Shown here: piece after piece, positions 45,268 through 54,123 of the stretch
Layout of the letters: every line of letters begins with the position of its first letter
Numbering within the stretch: position 1 is the stretch's first letter
DNA from: a bacterium
GTDB taxonomy: Archaea; Micrarchaeota; Micrarchaeia; Micrarchaeales; CABMGC01
NCBI GenBank assembly: GCA_021829835.1
Contig: JAKBPE010000006.1
Span: 1-63,177 of the forward strand
Direction of reading: 5' to 3'
DNA: 63,177 nucleotides
Made by a program: the position numbers and the translations under genes
Notes under the pieces: generated by a model
Databases searched by the model: none
Told to the model about the DNA's origin: nothing
What the model saw: only the letters and a program-made list of their open reading frames with translations

Positions 45268-45801
45268 ATGAAAAAGGAAATGGAATATACTATACGTAAT
45301 CTGAGTAATAAAGATCTTGCAAAGTTTGTGAAATATGAGTCTATGCTTTCCAAGGAAAGGAAGGAGTATGCTAATTTCTGGCAGGTTGTAGAAAAAACCC
45401 TTCTTAGTGAGGAAGATTTACACAGATGGTTTCAGAATCTCCGAAAGAGCATATTGAATGGCGATACTGTTGCACGTGTAGTTGAGGTTAATATGGAGAT
45501 TGTTGGTTTATGCACAATAATAAGGCACGGCAAATGGCAAGAAACTTCGCATGTGGGTGAACTTGGAATTGAGATACTTAGTAGTTATAGACATAAAGGT
45601 CTTGGTAGCGCCCTTCTGGCCGAGGTTATCAAAGAGGGCAAGAGAAGATTTGAGATTATTGAATGCAATGTTTTCTCCATAAACAAACATGCAATTAAGC
45701 TCTACAGAAAATTCGGTTTCAAAAAATGTGGCACATGGCCTAAGCACATAAAGAAGAACGGAAAGTATATTGACATCACGTTAATGTGCCTTGAAGTTTA
45801 G
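45268..45801 (+). CDS. GNAT-family N-acetyltransferase
   Basis: About 177 residues from ATG 45268 (the frame opens at 45244; ATG 45280 is also possible). Acetyl-CoA binding motif A is ELGIEILSSYRHKGLGSALL, followed by NVFSINKHAIKLYRKFGF, the terminal GNAT helix/strand. Substrate unknown; RimI- or SpeG-like small acetyltransferase. Confidence 0.85.
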   Translation: MKKEMEYTIRNLSNKDLAKFVKYESMLSKERKEYANFWQVVEKTLLSEEDLHRWFQNLRKSILNGDTVARVVEVNMEIVGLCTIIRHGKWQETSHVGELGIEILSSYRHKGLGSALLAEVIKEGKRRFEIIECNVFSINKHAIKLYRKFGFKKCGTWPKHIKKNGKYIDITLMCLEV

Positions 45802-45890
45802 GATCCCTCTTTTTCTTTCTTCTCCCGGGCTTGATCAGCATCCTAGGCCGCACCAGCAACTATTGGTCGTTCGTTATCCATGCACTTTAC

Positions 45891-46184
45891 CTATTTTGTC
45901 TTTGTAATTTTTTCCCAATAGCCAGATATTAATACAAAGTGCACTTTTATTCCATATTTCTTCTCAATATTCTGGTTCTGGATTTGTTCCAGTTGTGGTT
46001 TATCTTCATAAACATTTATTTTTATTCTGCTTATAATCTCATTTGATTTTGTAGAACTAGCAGCTAAAAAAACCTCTGACACCGGATCCCATATAGAAAA
46101 TGTTAGGTTCTCACCATCTTTATTAATTTTTAGTTCTAATTCTTGCTCTGGTCTTATAAGTAATTCTCTAGATTCCATAGACAC
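45891..46184 (-). CDS. Hypothetical protein
   Basis: A 97-residue soluble protein with alternating charged beta-type segments (QELELKINKDGENLTFSI) and a hydrophobic-aromatic C-terminus. No family recognised. It lies in the tRNA-Val element. Confidence 0.5.
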   Translation of the reverse strand: MSMESRELLIRPEQELELKINKDGENLTFSIWDPVSEVFLAASSTKSNEIISRIKINVYEDKPQLEQIQNQNIEKKYGIKVHFVLISGYWEKITKTK

Positions 46185-46235
46185 ATCAGTTTTCCTTTTT
46201 ATTTGATATTTTTATTCGTTTCTTCCAAGCCTTCA

Positions 46236-46315
46236 AGCCCCCTCCTTTTCTGGACGAACTTCTCGTCCGCCCTGTTCATAGGTTATGTATCGCTGAAAGC
46301 GCTTTTATGGTTTTG
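46236..46315. repeat. About 78-bp repeat with hairpin, copy 1
   Basis: About 90 percent identical by eye to 52681-52757. Contains GGACGA-ACTTC-TCGTCC (46252-46268), a perfect 6-bp stem. It covers the 3' end of the gene at 46283. Confidence 0.8.
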
Positions 46316-46573
46316 CGAATGCCTACTATTTGAGCATAGTAAATTTCGCAAAGTTCTCCAGACATGTGAAAGAGATAAGCTGTAGTAAAGAATAATAACT
46401 TCTCCAACTAAGGCTAATGTAAGAAAGACTACCAAGGCAGGAGAGTTCAAAGATAGTTTTTGTTGCCCTGCGGACACTGCGGCTTGGAATATTGTAAATG
46501 CCAGTATCATAAGCGAAAATCCTATCATAATTTTGCTGCTCTTCCTAGTATCATCTCGTATTTCAGTAAGCAA
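46283..46573 (-). CDS. Small two-helix membrane protein
   Basis: A 96-residue protein with hydrophobic segments at about 15-36 and 46-68 and a short charged N-terminus (LTEIRDDTRKSSK). Its last 10-15 codons fall in the 78-bp repeat, so the natural C-terminus may differ. No family recognised. Confidence 0.5.
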   Translation of the reverse strand: MLTEIRDDTRKSSKIMIGFSLMILAFTIFQAAVSAGQQKLSLNSPALVVFLTLALVGEVIILYYSLSLSHVWRTLRNLLCSNSRHSQNHKSAFSDT

Positions 46574-46611
46574 AACATGGTAATCTCCTTTTTTGGAGTT
46601 GGATTTTGACG

Positions 46612-49389
46612 TTATATCACCTTTTTAAATCGCAGTAAAGCCAACACAATCACAACGATCAATATAATAGCAAAGATATATCCCATCAGCGGCAACCATT
46701 GTTGGTGAACTGAAATTTTTCCAGAAGTTGTTGAATTTGGCAATCCTATCGTTTCGTTAATCTTCGTACTACCAGTAACCGATACATTGGATACGCTATT
46801 ATTTTCCTGAACAAACGCTGGAATTGTCACTATCACGACATTAGATCTTCCACTTATGTTATATTCTGTATCATTCACAATTACATAATATTCGTATGTT
46901 CCTGCTGCGCCAAGTTGTAGTTTTAATATTCTGAAATTAGTTGTATTTATCAGACCGGAATTGCCATACCAATTATACAAATAAGATCCCGAACCATCGG
47001 ATACATTTGCAACTAAGACAACCGATCCTGTTTCATTCTGCGCAGTATGGTTTTGTGTTAAAGTAACGTTAAGTTGAGCCAAATTCGCATTGGTGCGGTT
47101 TGTCATTATACCGATTATCGGATCCGAAGGTATACTAAAAGCAATAGTACATGCACTTTCATTAATTGTAAATAGATTTATTGGTTTCCACGTTCCATTT
47201 TCTAATATATATGGTCTGATACCTTTAGCACTGCAGGGAAACTTTTCAATTATATTTATAATAGAACGGGTAGTGTTATGTGCTGAAACATTAAATATAG
47301 AAAGAGCCACCGTATTGTGGGGTGGGGGTGGTGTAGATAAAATGTTAGATGCCGTCACACTTCCATTTGAGTTTATAGATTTTATGTTAGAGGTGTTGAG
47401 ATTATTCAGAATTGTAAAATTAGTGGATAAAAGACTTGACGTTTCTGGAATTTGAGCATCATCGCTTACTGTTACGTTAGCAGAATAAGTACCTAACCCT
47501 AGTTTGCTACTATTTATTTCAAATCTGAACGAGGGGTTAGGGGTGGTTCTAAAAGCAGTATATACTACTTCACCATTGTTGGCAGAGATTACCCGCAGTA
47601 CATAAGTATATGGTGGAGTTCCCGGAAGTTCTTGTTTATCATTATTGCTATTACAGGTTGGAATACAAAAATTATATGTAGGTATGCTTAAATTTGCGGT
47701 TATAGTAATATTGTGCCCTAATATAATTGTATTGCTACTTACATTTACTATACGCATCTGTAAAAATGGATTTACAATTATTGACGGAGATGGACTAGAA
47801 TTTGTAACCTCCCCAGTGAACAGATACTGTACGCTTAATTTAAATTGATATACTCCAGGCAAAGCCATCGGTAAAGGAGAAAAAATGCATTTAACTTGCT
47901 CTCTCGATGTTAGTAATTGCGGTACTCCATTAATAGGAGTCACATTACTTGAACCGTTTGCGCATAGCGATGGAGCCGAAGTAAATCTTACAGAAGAATA
48001 ATTACCCCCATTATAGGAGTAGAGCCACAAAGGTTGAAAGCCGTTCGGACCCACATTTGTTAATACACTGGGGTTGATAGTATATTCAGGGACGGCGTCA
48101 ATTAACGTCGTTGATTGATATTGATCTATTAAAGTTGGGCCGTTTATTATTGGTGGCGAAGGTGCAGAAGTTTTGGCATAAACGAGTATTTGTGAGCCAA
48201 AAGAGGATATAGACTGCGATTCATTATCTGTCAGTTGAAGATAGAACGTATATACACCTATGGGTGTGGATTGATTGGTAGTGAAAGTGCAGTTAAGCGT
48301 TTCCCCTTGACTTACTTGACCATGTGGTTGTTGACATATATTGACTAACTCTCCTGGAACAGCTCCAAATGAAGGGATGCTACATGTAGATGAATTTGGG
48401 AACTGGCTTAATCCTGATAAATAGCAAGTCAACCATTTATATGTATAAGGGGGATTGCCTCCAAAAGAGCCAGGAAGTTTAATACTAAATTTTGCTGATT
48501 GACCTTGGTATAATATGGAATTGTTCGGTTCTAAATTATAAAGCGCATGCCTTAGTGGACTTGCTGTTATGTTGCCTATATTCATCCCATTAATTGCTGT
48601 TATTATAGCCGCGGATGAATTAACAACCGCATTTGGATCTAATGCGTCTATTACTTGCAACGCTATATGATACTCGCCAGGAGGTTCGGGGCCATTACCA
48701 TATAATGTGCATGATACGGTATGATTTGAGATGCCCCCTGACCCACGACCTCCTAGAATTTGTCCTGTATAACAGTCATTAAATACAGAAGCAACAACGC
48801 TAGAAACGGGCAGCGATCCAACCGGCTCTAGCGTATTTGAACCATAAGACACGAGCCATTGATAATAAAATACACCACTCCCTCCATAAGGCAGAGTATC
48901 GCTTATGATACTTGGCTGCCCTGATCTCGAGTCGACTGTCGCATTGCTTAAGGTTGGCGTATTGGGTTTTTCTATAGCAGGGTATACTACTATGCCAGGA
49001 CTGGATGAATTTGGAGTTTGGAGACTTAAAGTTTTATTAACGACTTTAAGTCCAAAGGAATAACTTCCTAGTTGGGTGGTTGTTTTTGTCAAAAAATAAC
49101 ATTGTACACTTTTGTTCTTATCAGCAGTCCCAAAGGCTGGAGAGCACAATGTATTCGCTGATAACCATCCAGTCATATTCGGATTATTATTTGGTGCGTA
49201 TCTATAAAGCCACTGATAATTGTATGACGATCCATTAGAAGGAAGTATTCCATAAATAATAACATTTGTTCCACGGTCTACTGATGATAAGGTAACTGTA
49301 ATGTTACCAGTATATGTGGCATTGGCTAGAAGGGGGCTTATTAAGATATAAAAAGAGATTATAATTACTATCAAAGTCTTGTTCTGCAT
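46612..49389 (-). CDS. Very large secreted, membrane-anchored surface protein
   Basis: A 925-residue protein with a signal peptide (1-25), dozens of N-x-S/T sequons and a C-terminal transmembrane helix (about 895-915) with a short basic tail. It has repeated Ig-like segments of the form YxYxWLxxY...C.F...G.Y.F.L.V.D, each with a paired cysteine pattern. Probably an adhesin or envelope protein brought in with the element. Confidence 0.75.
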   Translation of the reverse strand: MQNKTLIVIIISFYILISPLLANATYTGNITVTLSSVDRGTNVIIYGILPSNGSSYNYQWLYRYAPNNNPNMTGWLSANTLCSPAFGTADKNKSVQCYFLTKTTTQLGSYSFGLKVVNKTLSLQTPNSSSPGIVVYPAIEKPNTPTLSNATVDSRSGQPSIISDTLPYGGSGVFYYQWLVSYGSNTLEPVGSLPVSSVVASVFNDCYTGQILGGRGSGGISNHTVSCTLYGNGPEPPGEYHIALQVIDALDPNAVVNSSAAIITAINGMNIGNITASPLRHALYNLEPNNSILYQGQSAKFSIKLPGSFGGNPPYTYKWLTCYLSGLSQFPNSSTCSIPSFGAVPGELVNICQQPHGQVSQGETLNCTFTTNQSTPIGVYTFYLQLTDNESQSISSFGSQILVYAKTSAPSPPIINGPTLIDQYQSTTLIDAVPEYTINPSVLTNVGPNGFQPLWLYSYNGGNYSSVRFTSAPSLCANGSSNVTPINGVPQLLTSREQVKCIFSPLPMALPGVYQFKLSVQYLFTGEVTNSSPSPSIIVNPFLQMRIVNVSSNTIILGHNITITANLSIPTYNFCIPTCNSNNDKQELPGTPPYTYVLRVISANNGEVVYTAFRTTPNPSFRFEINSSKLGLGTYSANVTVSDDAQIPETSSLLSTNFTILNNLNTSNIKSINSNGSVTASNILSTPPPPHNTVALSIFNVSAHNTTRSIINIIEKFPCSAKGIRPYILENGTWKPINLFTINESACTIAFSIPSDPIIGIMTNRTNANLAQLNVTLTQNHTAQNETGSVVLVANVSDGSGSYLYNWYGNSGLINTTNFRILKLQLGAAGTYEYYVIVNDTEYNISGRSNVVIVTIPAFVQENNSVSNVSVTGSTKINETIGLPNSTTSGKISVHQQWLPLMGYIFAIILIVVIVLALLRFKKVI

Positions 49390-49669
49390 GAATGTATTAT
49401 TGGTTTGATGTTTTTATACCTTTTCTTTATGACTTAACCTCGCCACTTTGAGTAGCGAAGTCTCTAGTCCTTTGCTCTAAATCAATTCGCCAAATCGACT
49501 TTTACCAGCGCAAATTGAGGTTTTTGACTGTATGATTTTCTGTGTACAGCATAAATCTACCCATAAACTCCATATTCTGTCTAAAAAGTAGGACTTTATC
49601 AACAAGGCTTAGATTCTATAAAAAATGCTTTGGGGTAATTCGTAAGTAATGATATTAGCCAACTCAAGT

Positions 49670-50020
49670 TTAATCTGGCTTTTTTTTATTATGGTTTGAG
49701 CTAGACTTAACCCACATTTCATAGTTATCGGCTTCCACTGCGCTAAGTTCATCTTGATGCTCATCTTTCCATTTTTGATATAATCTGATATCTGGAGTTT
49801 GGCGGTCCAAGCCAAGCTTATGTGCAGTCCATTTCAGCAGGTAATATGCAGTCCACCCCATCCACACAATAAACGGCCAGACAGTTGCCTTTGCGGCTTC
49901 CTGTGGAGTTGAATTCGGAAGTAATGCAACAAATAGACCCACTAACCAAGGCAATGCCGTTAAACCAATATACAAATACAACTCCAAGTTCCTCTTTCTG
50001 GTCGATGTTTTTGGGTTCAT
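49670..50020 (-). CDS. 2TM-domain-like membrane protein
   Basis: A 116-residue protein with two transmembrane helices (about 14-34 and 46-64; WPFIVWMGWTAYYLLKW) and an acidic-aromatic cytoplasmic tail. The layout resembles the 2TM domain, but similarity is weak. It lies 68 bp from the divergent IS481-like insertion. Confidence 0.55.
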   Translation of the reverse strand: MNPKTSTRKRNLELYLYIGLTALPWLVGLFVALLPNSTPQEAAKATVWPFIVWMGWTAYYLLKWTAHKLGLDRQTPDIRLYQKWKDEHQDELSAVEADNYEMWVKSSSNHNKKKPD

Positions 50021-50118
50021 TTACTTCACGGCTTACTTCAAGGTTCCAGCTCCTATCTCATTACCTACTTTAAAAATATATAAAGTTTGGCTTTGATAAG
50101 GCTTTGTGTGGTATCTCC

Positions 50119-51138
50119 AATTATTGACACCTCGACAAAGTTTAAGACACCAGGAGTAGAAGAATTAGATATGAAATACGTGTCAATGAGGAAGATTCGA
50201 TTCGTTGTGAGAAGACATCGAGAGGGTAATCTAAGTAACAGACAGATATGGAAGTTGGAGAATGTAAGTAAATCCTCATTCTACAGGATATTAAGGAAAT
50301 ATGGCGACATTTGGCCAGAATACAAGATAAAGTATCTCCACAAGACATATAGAAAACTAGGCAAGATTCCCGCACCTATATCAAAAGATGTCATAGATGC
50401 AGTAATGGAAGCAAGAAGGGTCTACAAAGTAGGCGCAGTAAGTCTAGAAAGAATCCTAAGACAGAAAGGCATAAGTTTGTCACACAACATTATCAATTCC
50501 ATATTGACAAATAAGAACATGATCAGACTCGTAAAGAAAAGAGGAGACAGAAAGAACTATGTCCGGTGGGAAAGAAGACACCCAATGTCTCTCTGGCAAA
50601 CCGATTGGACAGTTTTGGTAAAGAAATGGTTGATAGTGTTATTGGACGACTCCTCAAGATTGATTGTCGGTTACGGCATATTTGACATGCAACCTCGGAG
50701 AATTAGATAAAGGTCCTCAAAGAGGCAATAGAGAAATACTGCAGGCCGAAGGCACTGCTCAATGGCAAGAATGTTCAATTCTATGCCTCAGGTAAGAAAA
50801 GAGAACCAGGAACTCCAAACATATTTCAACAGTTCCTGAAAGCAAACAAGATAAAACATGTACTTGCGAGGGTAAATCCTCCCCAGACATGCGGAAAAGT
50901 CCAGAGGTTCTTCGGAGAAGTGAAGAATAGGTTAAGATGGAGCGATTTCGGCAACATTGAAGACATAATAAAGTGGCATAATAAGGTAAAACCACATGGA
51001 AGTCTCCGGGAAAACATACTTGAGACACCAATGCAGGACTTCATGAGGAAGGCACATCCGAAGAGAAAGGCAAATAATCTAATTGTTGAGGTATGAATAT
51101 GACAAGACTTTACAAGATTTATCGAGGTCTCAATAATT
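50119..51138 (+). mobile_element. IS481-like insertion sequence with terminal inverted repeats
   Basis: A 21-bp inverted repeat at 50119-50139 and 51118-51138 (two mismatches) encloses about 1 kb with a broken DDE transposase. No target-site duplication is evident at the flanks, consistent with an old insertion. Confidence 0.75.
50171..51096 (+). pseudogene. IS481-like DDE transposase, frameshifted and catalytically dead
   Basis: The first part (50171-50710) has HTH segments and WQTDWT (first catalytic Asp) followed by VLLDDSSRLIVGYGIFDMQ. It then stops at 50708. The second part continues in another frame with VLKEAIEKYCRPKALL to a stop at 51094. The second catalytic Asp (usually tDxGxqF) is lost in NGKNVQFYA and the Glu is Gln in GKVQRFF. 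Both frameshift and active-site loss mark it as dead. Confidence 0.85.
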
Positions 51139-51416
51139 CAGGACTACACGGCAGAAGCCAGAACCAGAACATTACGTATGCGATTACGGCTGCGGAGATG
51201 AAGGCGCTCAGATATTAAGGAAACCAGCTCCCGAATATGTATATCACACCGAAGAATACGCTTAGTATGAGGAAATGCTCGCTAAAGCTCAGTTTGGGGT
51301 GTTTGATGAACGAGGAAGAAGACATATGATGTATAATGAAAGTTCAGATATATAAATATTGTAGTTTGGTATATGATTAGATACTTTTGTATACTCTATT
51401 CGACATTCGTTATCTT

Positions 51417-52157
51417 CTAACTCTCTTTTTCAAAGAATTCCAGGAATTCTTTTACAACGTCCAAATAAACCGAGATCCAATTCTGGAGTGTCGTGCTGTC
51501 CTTCTCAGTTACCTCGGTAGGTAAACTTAACTTCAGTTCATTAAAATCAAAATCCACATAAAATCCCCGTTCCTTTATTCTACTTGGTATTGACTCTATT
51601 ACAAATGAATCTAAAAGTGCCTTTGCTTCGTTAATAATCTCCTTTGCTTTTTCTCCAGTAACGCCTCTTTTCTTTAGATGTTCTGGCATTACTTTATCAT
51701 ACACCTCTTTTCCTATCTCAGAAACTACACCCATGATAACTGGGTCAGAAACCTTGAATTCGTGGCTTAAAAACATACTATTTATCATGTTGATATGCTG
51801 CCCAATAGGTATCTTCTTAATCTTTGTGAAATTCCCCGAATCCTCGAGTTTCGTTAGATTATAAAATCTTATATAAAATATAGACAGCGCAGCAGCTTTG
51901 CAGGCTTCTTCCATAGAAAGTTCTAGTAGTGCAGAATTAGAAGGTTTACTCACCTTTTTTGCGTCTTCCGAAAGCCTCTCACTATTTGCTGCACATGCTT
52001 TTATGCAGTTTAAAATTGCTACTTGTGAACTCTCAGTCTTAAGTTTTACCACTATTTTATCTAATTTCTCCTCTTTTAGTCTGTACAATAACTTTTTGTT
52101 ATGTGCAGATTGTGCTATCCTCTCCATGTCTTTTATTCTGTCATCCATCTTGCTCAT
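51417..52157 (-). CDS. Hypothetical helical protein, weak AbiV/HEPN resemblance
   Basis: A 246-residue, nearly all-alpha soluble protein starting MSKMDDRIKDMERIAQSAHN. The segment LLELSMEEACKAAALSIFYI recalls the helix with E-x-G-K in AbiV-type HEPN proteins, and the C-terminus has strongly charged helices. Too weak for a firm assignment. Located in the tRNA-Val element. Confidence 0.5.
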   Translation of the reverse strand: MSKMDDRIKDMERIAQSAHNKKLLYRLKEEKLDKIVVKLKTESSQVAILNCIKACAANSERLSEDAKKVSKPSNSALLELSMEEACKAAALSIFYIRFYNLTKLEDSGNFTKIKKIPIGQHINMINSMFLSHEFKVSDPVIMGVVSEIGKEVYDKVMPEHLKKRGVTGEKAKEIINEAKALLDSFVIESIPSRIKERGFYVDFDFNELKLSLPTEVTEKDSTTLQNWISVYLDVVKEFLEFFEKES

Positions 52158-52289
52158 TTTTTAACCTCAGATTCTTATTTAGGTTTTTGGTGTTTTTATT
52201 CAGTGACTTCAACCCCTCGTTCTTGGCTCAACGTGTAGAATAGAAAAGGGCACGCTAATTAACATTTGCGTCAGAATTCAATTTGTTAG

Positions 52290-52494
52290 TTAATGAAACC
52301 ATTCTTGGTAGTCTTCTCTGTCGCCCCATGTTAGTTGTGCTCCAAAGCTCATACCAATACCAGTTAGGCCTGCTAGCGTTTTTTTGTATTTTGGTCATCT
52401 GCCAGTGAGTAGGATATTCCACAGATCAAGGCAGAGCCCAACATAATCTATATTCCTGCTTCCCCATGATGTATTCTCCTCTTTCGCTGTTCAT
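52290..52494 (-). pseudogene. Small membrane-protein gene with two frameshifts
   Basis: Pieces in successive frames read MNSERGEYIMGKQEYR, MLGSALICGISYSLADDQN and LAGLTGIGMSFGAQLTWGD, ending DYQEWFH. Together they look like one roughly 67-residue protein with a hydrophobic core. One shift is at an A-run (CAAAAAAAC). Confidence 0.4.
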
Positions 52495-52612
52495 CTATAT
52501 AGGCAGGTTGGAGGTTTGGCAGAGCCCTGTATGTTGAAGTGGAGACCTCTCCTATCTTTCATCCGTATCGTAGTCCTTCCAGGAAATTCGCGAGTTCTTT
52601 ATCCTCTGTCAT
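52448..52612 (-). pseudogene. Small ORF with in-frame TGA
   Basis: From ATG 52612 the frame reads MTEDKELANFLEGLRYG, a TGA (codon 18), then KIGEVSTSTYRALPNLQPA and on to a TAG at 52448. It overlaps the next broken gene by about 46 bp. Probably a nonsense-mutated small gene; family unknown. Confidence 0.4.
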
Positions 52613-52680
52613 AATATCCCATTTATGTCCTATTAAGGTGTTGATCTGTATAAAAACCTATTCTATAAACGACGTTATCC

Positions 52681-52757
52681 AGCCCCTTTTTCCGGACGAA
52701 CTTCTAGTCCGCCCTGTTCATATGTTATGTATCGCTGAATGTGCTTTTATGGTTTTG
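52681..52757. repeat. About 78-bp repeat with hairpin, copy 2
   Basis: Second copy of 46236-46315. Its hairpin carries one mismatch (GGACGA versus TAGTCC). Both copies sit just downstream of minus-strand membrane-protein genes. Confidence 0.8.
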
Positions 52758-53217
52758 GGGATAGCTTTTGGGATTTAGACAACTTCCACCATGTCAGGAC
52801 TCCGTATATAACCACAACAATAGCTAAAACTACGAATATTATGAGAGCGGTGTCAGATTTAAAGAAATTCGAGTAGTTGATCACCCCACTAGGTAAATAT
52901 ACGTCAGGAAAAAATACTAAAATTCCTCCCACAAGGATAGAAATAACGGAAAAAAGAACACTAAATTTAATTGAAGAAATATTTACTCCTAAATAATGCA
53001 AAGCCATAAAGAACCATGTTAGCATAACAAAAATTATAAGGAAAACGAAGAAAGGACTATTGAATAACACAATCCAATATCTCATAGTGGGCCCTGATGA
53101 CACATTGTATGTTACGCCTACAATAAACAATACTATAGCAAATATGAACGGTACAAGAAATGTTGCAGTTAGTTCGGCCGCCTTTTCTATATTTTCTACA
53201 TTTTTTTGCTTGACCAT
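52747..53217 (-). CDS. Four-helix membrane protein, hypothetical
   Basis: A 156-residue protein with four transmembrane helices (about 18-38, 48-68, 78-100, 118-140) and a basic C-terminus. No family recognised. Fifteen bp downstream of the truncated gene at 53233; possibly one transcript. Confidence 0.6.
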   Translation of the reverse strand: MVKQKNVENIEKAAELTATFLVPFIFAIVLFIVGVTYNVSSGPTMRYWIVLFNSPFFVFLIIFVMLTWFFMALHYLGVNISSIKFSVLFSVISILVGGILVFFPDVYLPSGVINYSNFFKSDTALIIFVVLAIVVVIYGVLTWWKLSKSQKLSPKP

Positions 53218-53232
53218 TAATTAACATCTTTA

Positions 53233-53586
53233 TTAATTTTGCAAAGAATCTTTATAAAGCGCAGAACTTATACATGTTGTTAATGATGATGGATAAACAT
53301 AATCAAAATAAAGCACCACAAAATAATATTTTCCTGAATATGGCGTCGTGAAATTTACAGAATAATTGTAATCTATCTGTGGGCAATTCTGATAATTACA
53401 TTCCCCAAAAGTGCCTATCAAATCTGCAATATAACTGGATCCAACATTCCCCTCAATTGAACTCGGATTGCTTGATGCATTAGAAAGGTAGCTCATAAAG
53501 TTGTTAAATTGTTGCTGATTAAATACGTAAAATGTATCATGATAAGGAGAACCAGTAGTCCATGTTATATTCTCTCCGGCATTCAA
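53233..53586 (-). CDS. Fragment of an extracellular protein, 5' end missing
   Basis: 117 residues from a TTG at 53586, ending in a domain with paired Cys (GECNYQNCPQIDYN) and sequons. No signal peptide. The same frame continues upstream without a stop into the 139-bp repeat. So the gene seems to have lost its 5' part at the element boundary, or it starts inside the repeat. Confidence 0.5.
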   Translation of the reverse strand: MNAGENITWTTGSPYHDTFYVFNQQQFNNFMSYLSNASSNPSSIEGNVGSSYIADLIGTFGECNYQNCPQIDYNYSVNFTTPYSGKYYFVVLYFDYVYPSSLTTCISSALYKDSLQN

Positions 53587-53611
53587 AACTGTGCTGAAGT
53601 GAGCTGCTTGA

Positions 53612-53750
53612 CTTGGTTCTGGGTGGCGAGGCTTGCTTGGGCTTGGTGGGCTAAAAAGACGTTCCGTATATTCGAACCCAACCGCTTTAAATAGGGATTT
53701 CTGGCTGTATTATAATCAGGTATTTCAATGGATTCTGTATGGAGGCACAG
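53612..53750. repeat. Right 139-bp flanking repeat of the tRNA-Val element
   Basis: Matches 44286-44424 except at two positions. Its last 11 bases are the 3' end of tRNA-Val (53740-53750). Confidence 0.9.
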
Positions 53751-53810
53751 GGAATCGAACCCAGGCCTACGCCGTGTAAAGGCGCCGTCCTACCATTAGA
53801 CTATGCCTCC
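53740..53810 (-). tRNA. tRNA-Val (anticodon TAC), integration target
   Basis: Minus-strand cloverleaf: acceptor GGAGGCA/TGCCTCC, anticodon stem GCGCC/GGCGT with loop TTTACAC, T-loop TTCGATT. Intact, with a TATA-like stretch near 53841-53853. The 3' end is duplicated at 44414-44424 and 45136-45150. Confidence 0.96.
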
Positions 53811-53930
53811 TTGGTATATCTAGTACTTCATCCATTCAGATTAAATACTGCAATACGCAGAATAATCCTTTTCTTTCCTCTATTTTATTTTGCTGTGTGT
53901 ATTTTTAGTCTTTTCTGATTCAAATAAATC

Positions 53931-54110
53931 ATGGCAATGCAAGAGACCAAATGCAATTCATGCGGGAAGGTAGTTAACGGAAAGGTATCATTCTACTGCG
54001 ATGGCTGTTCAGCATATTACTGTAGTGCGTGCAAACTTCCACTGGAAGGCTCAAGCAGCGGCGGCATCTGCCCAAACTGCAATACCGAACTGCAAATTGC
54101 AAACATTTAA
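53931..54110 (+). CDS. Small zinc-ribbon/RING-like protein
   Basis: 59 residues, too short for most gene callers: CNSCGK, FYCDGCSAYYCSAC and CPNCNTE give four C-x2-C pairs, so two zinc sites are likely. A TATA-like region precedes the ATG. It converges on dnaG (14 bp apart). Function unknown. Confidence 0.75.
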   Translation: MAMQETKCNSCGKVVNGKVSFYCDGCSAYYCSACKLPLEGSSSGGICPNCNTELQIANI

Positions 54111-54123
54111 TCTTGCTGCAAAA

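Larger units (their letters stand above)
44425..53611. mobile_element. Integrated element at tRNA-Val, about 9.3 kb
   Basis: DNA enclosed by the two 139-bp direct repeats; the right copy abuts and includes the tRNA-Val 3' end. Cargo: DUF2283/DUF4258 pair, GNAT, several small membrane and surface proteins, one decayed IS481-like insertion, broken small genes. A third copy of the tRNA-end core (45136-45150) suggests two tandem insertions. No integrase gene is recognisable. The stretch 44982-45267 holds that core and no other supportable gene. Confidence 0.7.

Noticed and set aside
53612-53739. tRNA-like or structured RNA in the 139-bp repeat (a TTCGAACCC segment resembles a T-arm)
   Set aside because: No matching acceptor, D or anticodon arms could be folded around it.
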